From assembly GCF_039729145.1 (NCBI RefSeq), contig NZ_CP155793.1, positions 2,170,001 to 2,234,000 of the forward strand: a stretch of 64,000 nucleotides of DNA, in the 5' to 3' direction. Below are positions 26,803 to 35,055 of this stretch, piece by piece. Position 1 is the stretch's first letter. Every line of letters begins with the position of its first letter. The stretch is from Microbacterium sp. SY138. Lineage in GTDB: Bacteria > Actinomycetota > Actinomycetes > Actinomycetales > Microbacteriaceae. The notes beneath the pieces were generated by a model. That model saw nothing but the letters and a program-made list of their open reading frames with translations. It was not told the DNA's origin and did no database searches. The translations under genes were made by a program, and so were the position numbers.

Positions 26803-27600
26803 ATGACCTCTGAGCAGTCCGTCGAGCCCGAATCCTCGTCAGAAGAGGAATCCTCGTCAGAGGAGACTGCGAAGCCTCGCCACGCCGGGTTCGCCTACAC
26901 GCTCGGCCGCAGCCTCATCACGCCGCTCGCCCGTCTGGTGTACCGCCCCCGGATCGAGGGGCGCGACAACGTGCCGCTGACCGGTCCCGTCATCTTCGCG
27001 AGCAACCATCTGTCATTCATCGACTCGATCGCGATCCCGGTCGCGGCCCCTCGTCCCGTCCATTTCCTCGCGAAGTCGACGTACTTCGAAGGCACCGGAT
27101 TCAAAGGCTGGATGAGCAAGACCTTCTTCGAATCGATCGGCGCGATCCCGGTGCGACGAGGTGCCGGGCAAGCCGCGCTGGACGCGCTCGATCTGCAACG
27201 CCAGCTCCTCGATGAGGGTCTCGCCGTCGCCCTGTACCCGGAGGGGACCCGCTCGACCGACGGCCGCCTCTACAAAGGCCGCACAGGCGTCGCGTTCCTC
27301 GCTCTGCAGACGGGCGCCCCTGTGGTGCCGGTCGGCCTCATCGGCACGGACAAGGTGATGCCGGTGGGAGCGAAGATCCCCACCCTCAAGGAGCGCATCA
27401 CCGTGCGTTTCGGCGAGCCGCTCGACCTCTCGCCGCACGGGCCCGCGACCAGTGGACGCGCACGTCGCCTCGCCACCGATCAGATCATGGCGGCGATCCA
27501 CGGTCTCTCCGGCCAGGAGCTCGCCGGCGCGTACAACGAGGCACCGGCGCAAGGTGCCATCGAGAAGATCAAGCAGGCCCTCCCGCACGAGCGTCGCTGA
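26803..27600 (+). CDS. plsC: 1-acyl-sn-glycerol-3-phosphate acyltransferase (PlsC family)
   Basis: Transfers an acyl chain to lysophosphatidic acid, the second acylation of phospholipid synthesis; membrane-associated. The 265-residue protein has the catalytic HX4D motif (His69-Asp74, NHLSFID) and the phosphate-binding PEGTRS (146-151). The first 25 residues are acidic and come from an 18-bp tandem duplication (SSSEEESSSEE). A PlsC paralogue with another acyl acceptor is possible. It converges on the OsmC-family gene. Confidence 0.88.
   Translation: MTSEQSVEPESSSEEESSSEETAKPRHAGFAYTLGRSLITPLARLVYRPRIEGRDNVPLTGPVIFASNHLSFIDSIAIPVAAPRPVHFLAKSTYFEGTGFKGWMSKTFFESIGAIPVRRGAGQAALDALDLQRQLLDEGLAVALYPEGTRSTDGRLYKGRTGVAFLALQTGAPVVPVGLIGTDKVMPVGAKIPTLKERITVRFGEPLDLSPHGPATSGRARRLATDQIMAAIHGLSGQELAGAYNEAPAQGAIEKIKQALPHERR
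26830..26865 (+). repeat. 18-bp tandem duplication in the plsC 5' end
   Basis: Two units, 26830-26847 and 26848-26865, beginning GAATCCTCGTCAGA and differing at one base. They encode the acidic SSSEE repeats. Confidence 0.8.
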
Positions 27601-27616
27601 GGCCTGTGAGCCCCAC

Positions 27617-28111
27617 TCAGGCGAAGGCTGTGACCGTCGCCTGGTGGCGTACGGGGAAGTTCATCGAGTTCGCGATGAAGCACCACTCGTTCGCCTGGGC
27701 GTGGGCGCGCTCTGCTGCGTCGATCATCGAGGCCTCGGCGACGACGACCTCGGGCCGCAGCATCACCTCGACGAACGATCCGCCCCCCGCACCGTCCTCG
27801 CGCATCGTCCCGCTGGCCTGGTCGCGATAGGACACCACGACGACGCCCGCGGTCACACACGCGTGCAGGTATGAGAGCAGGTGGCACTCGGAGAGGGAGG
27901 CGAGCAGCAGGTCCTCCGGATTCCATCGTGAGGGATCGCCGCGGAACGGCTTGTCTGCCGAGGCGAGGAGATCGGGCTTCCCCTCGACCTCGATCGTCAC
28001 GTCTCGCCGGTAGTCCCGGTATCCGGTCGTCCCGGTGCCGGTGTTGCCGGTCCACGTCGAGGTGAGCGCGTAGCGGTGTTCGCCGAGCGTGCGCATGGTC
28101 GTCTCTGCCAT
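27617..28111 (-). CDS. OsmC family protein
   Basis: OsmC/Ohr-type proteins use paired cysteines to reduce organic hydroperoxides. The 164-residue protein has the core NPEDLLLASLSECHLLSYL with Cys76, and a second candidate Cys144 (NEWCFIANS). The N-terminal half has the usual beta-sheet (YRDYRRDVTIEVEGKPDLLAS). It is more divergent than true OsmC or Ohr, so it may be a related subgroup. A CAGACT hexamer sits 6 bases before the ATG, a one-base departure from the window's leaderless -10 pattern. Confidence 0.82.
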   Translation of the reverse strand: MAETTMRTLGEHRYALTSTWTGNTGTGTTGYRDYRRDVTIEVEGKPDLLASADKPFRGDPSRWNPEDLLLASLSECHLLSYLHACVTAGVVVVSYRDQASGTMREDGAGGGSFVEVMLRPEVVVAEASMIDAAERAHAQANEWCFIANSMNFPVRHQATVTAFA

Positions 28112-28166
28112 CTGCTCAGTCTGTCAGGCTCCTCCGACACGACGCGAGACGCCGCACGCCCCGGGC

Positions 28167-28172
28167 TAGAGT
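28167..28172 (+). promoter_or_regulatory. Predicted -10 box of the asparaginase gene
   Basis: TAGAGT, then TGACGG, then GTG at 28179; no Shine-Dalgarno sequence. Confidence 0.55.
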
Positions 28173-28178
28173 TGACGG

Positions 28179-29174
28179 GTGCAGGAGACTCTCACCGTTC
28201 AGGATTCCGTGGAACTCGCCGTCGTCGAGCGGAGCGGATTCGTCGAATCCCGCCACGCCGGCGCGGCCGTCGTGCTCTCCCCCGACGGGGACATCGTCGG
28301 TCGCCATGGAAATGCCGATTCGCTGATCCTGCCGCGATCCAGCCTCAAGCCTCTCCAGGCGATCGCCTGCATCACCGCAGGTGCCGTCCTCGAAGGCGAG
28401 CAGCTCGCGCTCTCCACGGCCAGTCACGTCGGCACCGACCGTCACGCTTCGGTGGTACGCGACATCCTGACCGAGGGCGGGCTGACGGAAGACGATCTCC
28501 GCTGCCCGGCCACGTGGCCGAGCGACTCGGCGTCGCGAGACGAGCTCGTCCGCGAGCACGGCGAGCCGACCCGGGTGCGCATGAACTGCTCCGGCAAGCA
28601 CGCCGCGATGCTCCGCGCATGCGTGGCGACGGGCTGGCCGACCGACGGATACCTCGACCCGACCCATCCACTGCAACAGCACATCCGCGACGTCATCGAG
28701 CGCCTCACTGGCGAGAAGATCGCCCATACCGCTATCGACGGGTGCGGTGCGCCGGTCCATGCGATGACGCTGACCGGCCTGGCACGCGCGATCCACCGCA
28801 TCGGCACCGCTTCCGACCGCTCGCCCTTCGCCCTCCACCGCGTGGCCGGTTCCCTGGTCCGCGCCGTGCGGGAGAACCCCTGGACGATCGAGGGTCCGGG
28901 CCGCCCCGACACGATCGCGACCGAGAGGCTCGGCGTGTTCACCAAGTACGGCGCCGAGGGCGTGATGGTGATGGTCGCCCCCAACGGCACGACCGTGGCG
29001 CTGAAGATGCTCGACGGTGCCACTCGCGCCTCGACGATCGTTGCCGCGACCCTTCTCGCTCGGGCGGGCGGGCTGAGCGATGCCGACGTGGCATCGCTCG
29101 CGGACGCACTTCCGCTCGCCGTGCTCGGCGGAGGGGAGAACGTCGGCTCCATCCGCCCCGGCGCAGGAGTCTGA
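28179..29174 (+). CDS. Asparaginase II family protein
   Basis: Belongs to the L-asparaginase II family of the Rhizobium etli AnsA type (PF06089), unrelated to E. coli asparaginases. It has 331 residues. Typical segments are SLKPLQAIACI, SHVGTDRHASVVRDIL, MNCSGKHAAMLRACVATGWP and the C-terminal GVFTKYGAEGVMVM. The invariant serine- and lysine-containing SSLKPLQ and CSGKHAAML motifs are both present. It probably hydrolyses L-asparagine to aspartate and ammonia. The gene stands alone; 15-bp tandem repeats lie beyond its stop codon. Confidence 0.88.
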   Translation: MQETLTVQDSVELAVVERSGFVESRHAGAAVVLSPDGDIVGRHGNADSLILPRSSLKPLQAIACITAGAVLEGEQLALSTASHVGTDRHASVVRDILTEGGLTEDDLRCPATWPSDSASRDELVREHGEPTRVRMNCSGKHAAMLRACVATGWPTDGYLDPTHPLQQHIRDVIERLTGEKIAHTAIDGCGAPVHAMTLTGLARAIHRIGTASDRSPFALHRVAGSLVRAVRENPWTIEGPGRPDTIATERLGVFTKYGAEGVMVMVAPNGTTVALKMLDGATRASTIVAATLLARAGGLSDADVASLADALPLAVLGGGENVGSIRPGAGV

Positions 29175-29227
29175 CGCCCGCGGCGGTGTTCCTCGGCGCC
29201 GAGCGTCGATTCGCGGCGCCTTCTCCT

Positions 29228-29303
29228 CACGACAACGTCTCCGCACGGCAACGCTTCTCACGGCAACGCTTCTCAGGGCAACGCTTCTCAGGGCAACGCC
29301 TCA
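29228..29303. repeat. 15-bp tandem repeat, about five copies, between convergent genes
   Basis: Unit CANGGCAACGCTTCT. Four good copies lie at 29244-29258, 29259-29273, 29274-29288 and 29289-29303, with a degenerate copy from 29228. The fourth carries CC for TT near its end. The array fills the gap between the asparaginase gene and the FtsK-like gene and reaches the stop codon of the latter. Confidence 0.85.
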
Positions 29304-32051
29304 CCGAGGCGACAGCTCGGCGAGGTGGACACGTTTCGGCGCACCGGAGCCGGTGACCGACCAGGCCCGGCCTGCGTGCGGGTGTGCATACGGAGGAAGC
29401 TCCCGCGCGCCGATCAGTTGCCGGAGCTCGCCGGGATGTTCACATCGGATGAGCACCTCGCCTGCCGATCTGATGCGCTGCCACAGCGACCAGTTCCGCT
29501 GCCAGGTTTCCGCGTCGGCGACCAGGATGCAGCGTGTTCCCGGCGAAGTCGACTCAGATCCTGCCGCCACCACCTCGCATGCGGGGTGCGCGTCGTGAAG
29601 AGCGGCGATGACCGTATCGGTGCCGGCACTGACGACAGCGGTGATCGCAGACGACGGCGTCCACCGTGGTGTCTGCGCTGCCTGCGGCAGCCATCGGCCC
29701 TCGTCGACCCACGCCAACTGCACCTCGCGATCTCCGATCACGGCGCGCCCGGGTACGCGGTCGCGCACGAACCCCGATGCCTCTCCGCCGGCCGCCAGAT
29801 GCTCGAGTCTCGTCGGCATCCGCAACAGCGCCCGACGGGGCACCAGATCGAGTACACGTCCCAACGCCCCGCTCGCCCTGGTGGCCGTCAGAACGAAGGT
29901 GGTGTCCGGACTCGCCCGAAGCACGCGCTCCCAGCGGTGGACGAGCTGCTGCGCGTATTCGGCCGGCAGGGTCGCCAGCATCGCATCCATGTCGTCGATC
30001 AGGACGACCGAGGGCGGACGCTCCCCGCCCTCGACCCATGCGGCGAGCACGTCCCAGGCGCCCTCGGGATCGCCGGGCATCCAGAATGCGTCATCGCATT
30101 GCGCCGCGATCGCTCTCAGCACCGAGGTCTTACCGAATCCGGGGGCGCCCAGCACCACCAGCCCCCGTTCCTCTCCGCGCCGGAGCATCTCCAGCGGCTG
30201 CGCCTGGCGACCAGGGTCATCGGCGCGACCGAGGATGATCGCATCGGGGAGGATTCCGGCCTCCGTGACGAGTTCGGCGATCGGCAGGATGGCCGGAAGC
30301 GGGGGAAGCCACGGGCTGGATGACTCGCCCGCTGCCGCCCACCGCAGACCGACACCACGAATATCGGAAGCCTCAGTCAGGGCGATGCGCATCGCGACGG
30401 GTTCCTGGTCGGATGGTCGACGCAGCAAGCCGAGACCGCGGGAACCGACGTCTCCCGTGAGCGCGGAGGCAGCATCGGTACCGATCACGAGCCGACTGTC
30501 GGCGGCGTCGCCGACGCGCAGGCTGATGCGAAGGGGGCAGTTCGCAGCCAGGGCGTCTCTGATCACCCCGGCAGCACGCTGTGTCCCGAGAATCAGGTGC
30601 ATCCCGAGGGCGCGGCCACGGGCAGCGATATCGATGAAGACCGCACCGAGCTCGGGGTGCTCGGTCAGAAGCGCCGCGAACTCGTCGACGACGATGATCA
30701 GCCGGGGCATCGACACACCGCTGACGTCGCGCGCCCCGGCGGCGGCCAGCACCCTCTCTCGACGTCGCAGCTCGGCGGTCAGGCTGGAGACGCCTCGTCT
30801 TGCACCCTGATCGTCGAGATCAGTGATGACGGCGGCCACCTGAGGCAGTGCGCTCAGGGGTTCGAAAGCCGTACCGCCTTTGAAATCGGCGAGCACGAAC
30901 GTCACCTCGTCCGGGCCGTGCGCCGTGGCGATGGCAGTGACCCAGCTGACCAGCAGCTCGCTCTTGCCGGTCCCCGTCATCCCCGTCACGATCGCGTGCG
31001 GTCCGTCTCCCACGATGTCGACCGTGATGTTCGCGCGTTCGCCTCGGCCGATGGTCGCGACGAGCCCGCCTCCGGCCGAGGTCTGCTCGAGCTCGGAGAG
31101 CAGCACCGCGTCGGGGATCGCATCCGTCTCGTCGTCGCGACGCGCCAGCTCCGCGGAGACGGTCTCCGCTTGGGCACGCGACAGGCACTCGACAGCGACT
31201 GCCTGGCTACCTGTCGGGGTGCGCAGCGTCGCCCGCCGCGGTTCGACGATGTCGATGACCGTCGTGATTCCCGCCGGGACGTCCTCCCCCACCGCGGTCA
31301 ACACGATCAGGGCGTCCGCATCCCCCCGGACGCCCGCCGCAGGACCGAACCCGATCCGGAAAGCACCACGCCGCGCACTCCGGGCGTGGGGCAGGCTCGC
31401 CAGGCCGTGGTCAGCGAGATCAGTGTCTTCCGGATCGATGCCGATCAGCGACAGCTGGCCGGTGCCGAACCGCAGACACAGCTGCACGACAAGAGCGCGC
31501 GCTGCCGCCTCGGCCACAGGCCGCGCACCTCGAAGACAGATCCCCCCACCGATCGGCGCGGAGACCGGCGCGTCCGCGATGACACGGCATCGTTCACGGA
31601 AGTCCCGCCCGCGCGCGTCATCCGCGCCGGTGCAGCGGACCGCACTCGTCGTGTTGCCGGCACCGATGACGATCGGAGTCGTCGCGTCGACTCCCTGAGC
31701 GCCGCGCAGGGGCGCCTGTGCGATGCAGGTCGCGGCGTCGGGCCACCGCTGCCACAGGGCTTCGAGCTCGTCCTGCTGACGCTGGACCAGATCCGCTTCC
31801 GCCGCAACCCACTCGGCTTCGAGCTGCTGCTCGGTTCGTCGGCGTTCACGGCGCCGCGTACGTGTCGCGTCGAGCAGTGAGGCGCCGATCATCAACGGCC
31901 CCAATGCCGCGAAGCAGAGCGCGAGGAGGGAGCCGGTGACCAACCACATCACCACTCCCGTGGCCACCGGCACGAGGGCGGCCATGAAAGGCAGTGGAGC
32001 GCGAGGCGACGCTGCCGGAGCCGCGGGAAGCACGATCGGAGGGGATTCCAT
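29301..32051 (-). CDS. FtsK/SpoIIIE-type ATPase, EccC-like, orphan
   Basis: A membrane-anchored ATPase resembling EccC of type VII secretion. In 916 residues there are two membrane helices (about 20-60), a charged helix (about 62-100), a first FtsK/SpoIIIE domain with Walker A GMTGTGKS (357-364) and Walker B LIIVVDEF (451-458), and a second, degenerate ATPase domain with GAPGFGKT (635-642) and VVLIDDMD (682-689). EccC normally has three ATPase domains; here there are two. No WXG100 substrate, EccB/D/E or mycosin gene is nearby. It follows a PP2C phosphatase gene by 58 bases. The start codon lies at the centre of a 16-bp palindrome. Confidence 0.85.
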   Translation of the reverse strand: MESPPIVLPAAPAASPRAPLPFMAALVPVATGVVMWLVTGSLLALCFAALGPLMIGASLLDATRTRRRERRRTEQQLEAEWVAAEADLVQRQQDELEALWQRWPDAATCIAQAPLRGAQGVDATTPIVIGAGNTTSAVRCTGADDARGRDFRERCRVIADAPVSAPIGGGICLRGARPVAEAAARALVVQLCLRFGTGQLSLIGIDPEDTDLADHGLASLPHARSARRGAFRIGFGPAAGVRGDADALIVLTAVGEDVPAGITTVIDIVEPRRATLRTPTGSQAVAVECLSRAQAETVSAELARRDDETDAIPDAVLLSELEQTSAGGGLVATIGRGERANITVDIVGDGPHAIVTGMTGTGKSELLVSWVTAIATAHGPDEVTFVLADFKGGTAFEPLSALPQVAAVITDLDDQGARRGVSSLTAELRRRERVLAAAGARDVSGVSMPRLIIVVDEFAALLTEHPELGAVFIDIAARGRALGMHLILGTQRAAGVIRDALAANCPLRISLRVGDAADSRLVIGTDAASALTGDVGSRGLGLLRRPSDQEPVAMRIALTEASDIRGVGLRWAAAGESSSPWLPPLPAILPIAELVTEAGILPDAIILGRADDPGRQAQPLEMLRRGEERGLVVLGAPGFGKTSVLRAIAAQCDDAFWMPGDPEGAWDVLAAWVEGGERPPSVVLIDDMDAMLATLPAEYAQQLVHRWERVLRASPDTTFVLTATRASGALGRVLDLVPRRALLRMPTRLEHLAAGGEASGFVRDRVPGRAVIGDREVQLAWVDEGRWLPQAAQTPRWTPSSAITAVVSAGTDTVIAALHDAHPACEVVAAGSESTSPGTRCILVADAETWQRNWSLWQRIRSAGEVLIRCEHPGELRQLIGARELPPYAHPHAGRAWSVTGSGAPKRVHLAELSPR

Positions 32052-32058
32052 GGAATCC
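32043..32058. promoter_or_regulatory. 16-bp perfect palindrome across the start codon of the FtsK-like gene
   Basis: GGATTCCATGGAATCC is its own reverse complement, with the ATG in the centre. It could be an operator or chance. There is no Shine-Dalgarno sequence upstream. Confidence 0.4.
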
Positions 32059-32109
32059 AGTGGACCGCATCACGGCCCGTGAAATAGGGCTGTGCACAGC
32101 GCTGGAGCG

Positions 32110-32907
32110 TTACTCCGCGGTGTTCTCGGTTGGGGAGGACGAGTCGTCCTCTGCCGCCACCTGGACGATGATGAGGGTCACGTTGTCGCGACCGCCGTTC
32201 TCCAACGCCGCCGCAAGCATCGCGTCCACCGCGGCACCCGGATCGTCGTGCTCCCGGAGGAAATGCTGGATCCCGTAGTCGGTCAGTTCCTTGGTGAGGC
32301 CGTCCGAGCAGATGACGAATCGGTCACCGGGACGCACGTCGATGGAGACGTAATCGGGAGCTGTGAGCTCACTCGCCCCCACGGCACGCGTGATCACGTT
32401 GCTGTAGGGGTGCCCTTCAGCTTCCTCCGGGCTGAGCTTGCCCGCTGTGATCAGTTCCTGCACGACCGAGTGATCGGTGGTGATCTGGACCAGTCGATCG
32501 TCGCGAAGGAGATACACGCGGGAGTCGCCGATGTTCAGTGCGGTCCAGCGCGGCTCATCCCCGTCGGTCTCGAAGTACACTCCCGTGAGCGTGGTCCCCG
32601 TGCCCTCGTCGGTGGTCTCGGGATGCTCCGCGATGTCTCCGACAGCCAGTTCGAGCGCATTCTCGATCGATGGTCCGTCGACCTTCCCCGAGGAGACGAC
32701 GGCCTGCAACCGGGCCACCGTGCTCTGACTCGCGATCTCGCCGCCGGCATGACCGCCCATTCCGTCAGCGACGATGAACAGCGGATAGTCGGCGAGGAAC
32801 GCGTCCTGATTCGTCTCCCGGCGTCGGCCTTGATCGGTGATCCCGGACCACGACAGCAGCAGCGGGCGCTGCGCAACCGTGACGCGGTGCGTCTTCGTCT
32901 CAGCCAC
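32110..32907 (-). CDS. PP2C-family Ser/Thr protein phosphatase
   Basis: A soluble Mg/Mn-dependent phosphatase of 265 residues. The motifs are in order: SGITDQGRRRETNQDAF, IVADGMGGHAGGE, LNIGDSRVYLLRD, ICSDGLTKEL, and GGRDNVTLIIV. These include the metal-binding aspartates. The GTG at 32907 was chosen because it has a GGAGG site; the frame continues 17 codons upstream without one. There is no membrane segment, unlike mycobacterial PstP, and no kinase gene nearby. It may dephosphorylate partners of the FtsK-like ATPase encoded next, which is inference. Confidence 0.9.
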   Translation of the reverse strand: MAETKTHRVTVAQRPLLLSWSGITDQGRRRETNQDAFLADYPLFIVADGMGGHAGGEIASQSTVARLQAVVSSGKVDGPSIENALELAVGDIAEHPETTDEGTGTTLTGVYFETDGDEPRWTALNIGDSRVYLLRDDRLVQITTDHSVVQELITAGKLSPEEAEGHPYSNVITRAVGASELTAPDYVSIDVRPGDRFVICSDGLTKELTDYGIQHFLREHDDPGAAVDAMLAAALENGGRDNVTLIIVQVAAEDDSSSPTENTAE

Positions 32908-32991
32908 GTGCTGCCTCCGATGGGCCTGCGGCGGGTCGGACGGTCGCAGGATACTCACAACACATCGTAGTAGAAGTCACGCGCACCTCGA

Positions 32992-33975
32992 TCACACCCG
33001 GGCGCCCGGATCGGCCGGCAGCGGGAACAGATCATCGATGATGGCGAGTTCGGCCGCGTCGGGGCGCCAGGCCTCCCCCGCGTCTGCGTTCGCCTCGACC
33101 TGCGGGACCGAGGTCGCGCCCGCGATCACGCTGGAGACCGCCGCGTGCGAGAGCAACCAGCCGAACGACGCCTGGACCATCGTGATGCCGCGCTCATCGC
33201 AGAAATCGCGGAATGCATCCAGGGCATCCCACGGTGCGTTCTCCCACACGTGGCGCCGTGTCGACATGATCCGGCTCTGCTGCGGCCCGCCGTCGCGAGT
33301 GAACTTCCCCGTGAGCAGGCCGTTGTGCAGGGGGAAATACGGGAAGAAGCCGAGTTCGTAGCGTTCCACCGCCGGCAGCACTTCCCGCTCCGCCGCCCGA
33401 GCCAGCAGGGAGTAGTGGTTCTGAGCCGAGATGAACCTGCCACTCGATCGCGCCCTCGTCGTGAACTCCGCTTCGGCGATCTGCCACCCGGCGAAGTTCG
33501 AGTGCCCGTAGTAGCGGATCTTGCCCTCGCGCACGAGTTCATCGAGGGCATCCGTGGTCTCCGCGATCGGCGTCTCGGGATCGGGGAGATGCAGCTGATA
33601 GAGATCGATCCAGTCCGTGCGCAACCGGCACAGCGATTCCTCGACGGCCCGACGCACGTAGCGACGAGAACCCCGGGCAGCGGGGAACGCGTAACCCATG
33701 TCGCGCTCGTGTCCGAACTTCGTCGCCAGCACCACACGGTCGCGGCGTCCCTCGAGAGCTTCGCCCATCAGCAGCTCGCTCGCCCCCGCTGCTGCTCCAT
33801 ACATGTCAGCGGTGTCGAAGAAGGTGATGCCGTTGGCGAGAGCCGCATCCATCACCTCGCGCGTGCCGGCGAGACTCTCCGTCATCGTCCCCGCGCGCCC
33901 GAAGTTGTTGCAGCCGAGGCCGGTGGCGGACACGAGAAGACCGGAGGCACCCACACGGCGCTGGGACGAGACCAT
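32992..33975 (-). CDS. Aldo/keto reductase
   Basis: An NADPH-dependent carbonyl reductase of 327 residues (TIM barrel). It has the family patterns GITFFDTADMYG with catalytic Asp and Tyr, VVLATKFGHERDMG (Lys), IDLYQLHLPDPETPI, and the cofactor region SVIAGATSVPQVEANADAGEAW. The substrate is unknown. TAACGT sits 6 bases before the ATG, indicating a leaderless mRNA. It is the last gene of a minus-strand run after the terminator at 34022. Confidence 0.92.
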   Translation of the reverse strand: MVSSQRRVGASGLLVSATGLGCNNFGRAGTMTESLAGTREVMDAALANGITFFDTADMYGAAAGASELLMGEALEGRRDRVVLATKFGHERDMGYAFPAARGSRRYVRRAVEESLCRLRTDWIDLYQLHLPDPETPIAETTDALDELVREGKIRYYGHSNFAGWQIAEAEFTTRARSSGRFISAQNHYSLLARAAEREVLPAVERYELGFFPYFPLHNGLLTGKFTRDGGPQQSRIMSTRRHVWENAPWDALDAFRDFCDERGITMVQASFGWLLSHAAVSSVIAGATSVPQVEANADAGEAWRPDAAELAIIDDLFPLPADPGARV

Positions 33976-33981
33976 GCCACC

Positions 33982-33987
33982 ACGTTA
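33982..33987 (-). promoter_or_regulatory. Predicted -10 box of the aldo/keto reductase gene
   Basis: TAACGT, then GGTGGC, then ATG. The same hexamer as for rseP. Confidence 0.55.
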
Positions 33988-34021
33988 GCGGCCGCTGCGG
34001 ATAGACGACCACTCGGAACAG

Positions 34022-34055
34022 CACAGAGCCCCCGACCGAGGTCGGGGGCTCTGTG
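34022..34055 (-). terminator. Terminator after the DUF5684-like gene
   Basis: CACAGAGCCCCCGACC (34022-34037) pairs perfectly with 34040-34055. The two central bases force a loop of four to six bases. It lies 24 bases past the stop codon. No T-tract. Confidence 0.75.
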
Positions 34056-34079
34056 TCAGAAGGTCACACCGTCAGACCA

Positions 34080-34910
34080 TCACGCCGGAGGCTGTGTGGG
34101 ATCGGTCGGCGGGGACGCCGGGGTTGCGGGAGGAGCCGGCGGAGCAGCGGGCGGAGCCGTCGGCGGTGCGGGCGGAGCCGTGGGCGGTGCCGCAGGGGGC
34201 GCCGGCGGCGTGGTCGGCGGCACCGGCGGAACCGGGGCACCGGTCGCCGGAGCTGCAGGGCCTGCGGGAGGTGCGTAGCCGGGCTGCGCGGGCGGTGCGT
34301 ACCCCGGCTGCGCGGGAGGCGCGTATCCCTGCGGTCCGGGCTGCGCGTAGCCCTGCGGAGCACCGTAACCGGGCTGCGGCGCCGCGGCCGACGTCTGAGC
34401 GGGGATGCCCTCCCACGCGGTGCGGTCGCCGAGCAGACCGTTGGCAGCCCAGGAAGCGGGCTGGATGCTCGGGTTCCAGCGCGACTTGTCGAACGCGTTG
34501 ATGCCGAGCCACACCGGAGGCAGGAAGAAGTAGAGGACGACCCAGACAGCGTCCTTCTGCAGCTTCAGCCCGACGCGCCAGGCGGCGATCAGGTCGACGA
34601 CGCGACCCGCGATGCCGACGAGCGGGAGGATCAGGAACCACCCGAGGAACGGGATGATCGCGCCGAGGATACCGGCACCCATCAGGTAGAGGACGAGCCA
34701 GGGGCTCAGATCGCCGAGCTTGTAGAAGATCATCGTGCTGTAGACGGGCACCCACGCGCGCCACTTCCCCTGCACTCCCGCCTTCTCGAAGATCTTCATG
34801 TAGAACCACGAGTAGAGTGCGTAGATGGCGAGTGGCAGGATCGTGTAGACCAGGGTCAGCGCGAGGATCGCTCCGCCTGACAGGCCGTCATAGCCGTAGT
34901 AGTCGTTCAT
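34080..34910 (-). CDS. Membrane protein with DUF5684-like domain and proline-rich tail
   Basis: A protein of 276 residues and unknown function. Four membrane segments occupy about 10-140, with conserved-looking motifs FEKAGVQGKWRAWVPVYSTM and FLPPVWLGINAFDKSRW, as in the DUF5684/signal-peptidase-neighbour family. The remaining third is low complexity: several QPGYAPPA units, then long Pro/Ala/Thr tracts. The tail probably lies in the cytoplasm or wall and may bind partners. ATG at 34910 is preceded by GGAGG. Confidence 0.75.
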   Translation of the reverse strand: MNDYYGYDGLSGGAILALTLVYTILPLAIYALYSWFYMKIFEKAGVQGKWRAWVPVYSTMIFYKLGDLSPWLVLYLMGAGILGAIIPFLGWFLILPLVGIAGRVVDLIAAWRVGLKLQKDAVWVVLYFFLPPVWLGINAFDKSRWNPSIQPASWAANGLLGDRTAWEGIPAQTSAAAPQPGYGAPQGYAQPGPQGYAPPAQPGYAPPAQPGYAPPAGPAAPATGAPVPPVPPTTPPAPPAAPPTAPPAPPTAPPAAPPAPPATPASPPTDPTQPPA

Positions 34911-35055
34911 GGTTCCCTCCAGAAAGTCATGATGCGGCATCATGCGCTGAACACACTAGCGCTTCCCGGGGTACGCGCGCATGTCTCTTACGCCGTCGGG
35001 CGCGTTCGACTCGTGGCCGCGCGTGGACGCACGGCACACCCGGCCGATCCCCTGC
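34911..35055. promoter_or_regulatory. Promoter region of the DUF5684-like gene
   Basis: 145 bases between the yaaA stop and the next minus-strand start. It must hold the promoter and any yaaA terminator. Apart from the GGAGG site I see nothing definite. Confidence 0.35.

Noticed and set aside
29228..29303. CRISPR array
   Set aside because: The units are 15 bp and directly abutting, with no spacers and no cas genes.
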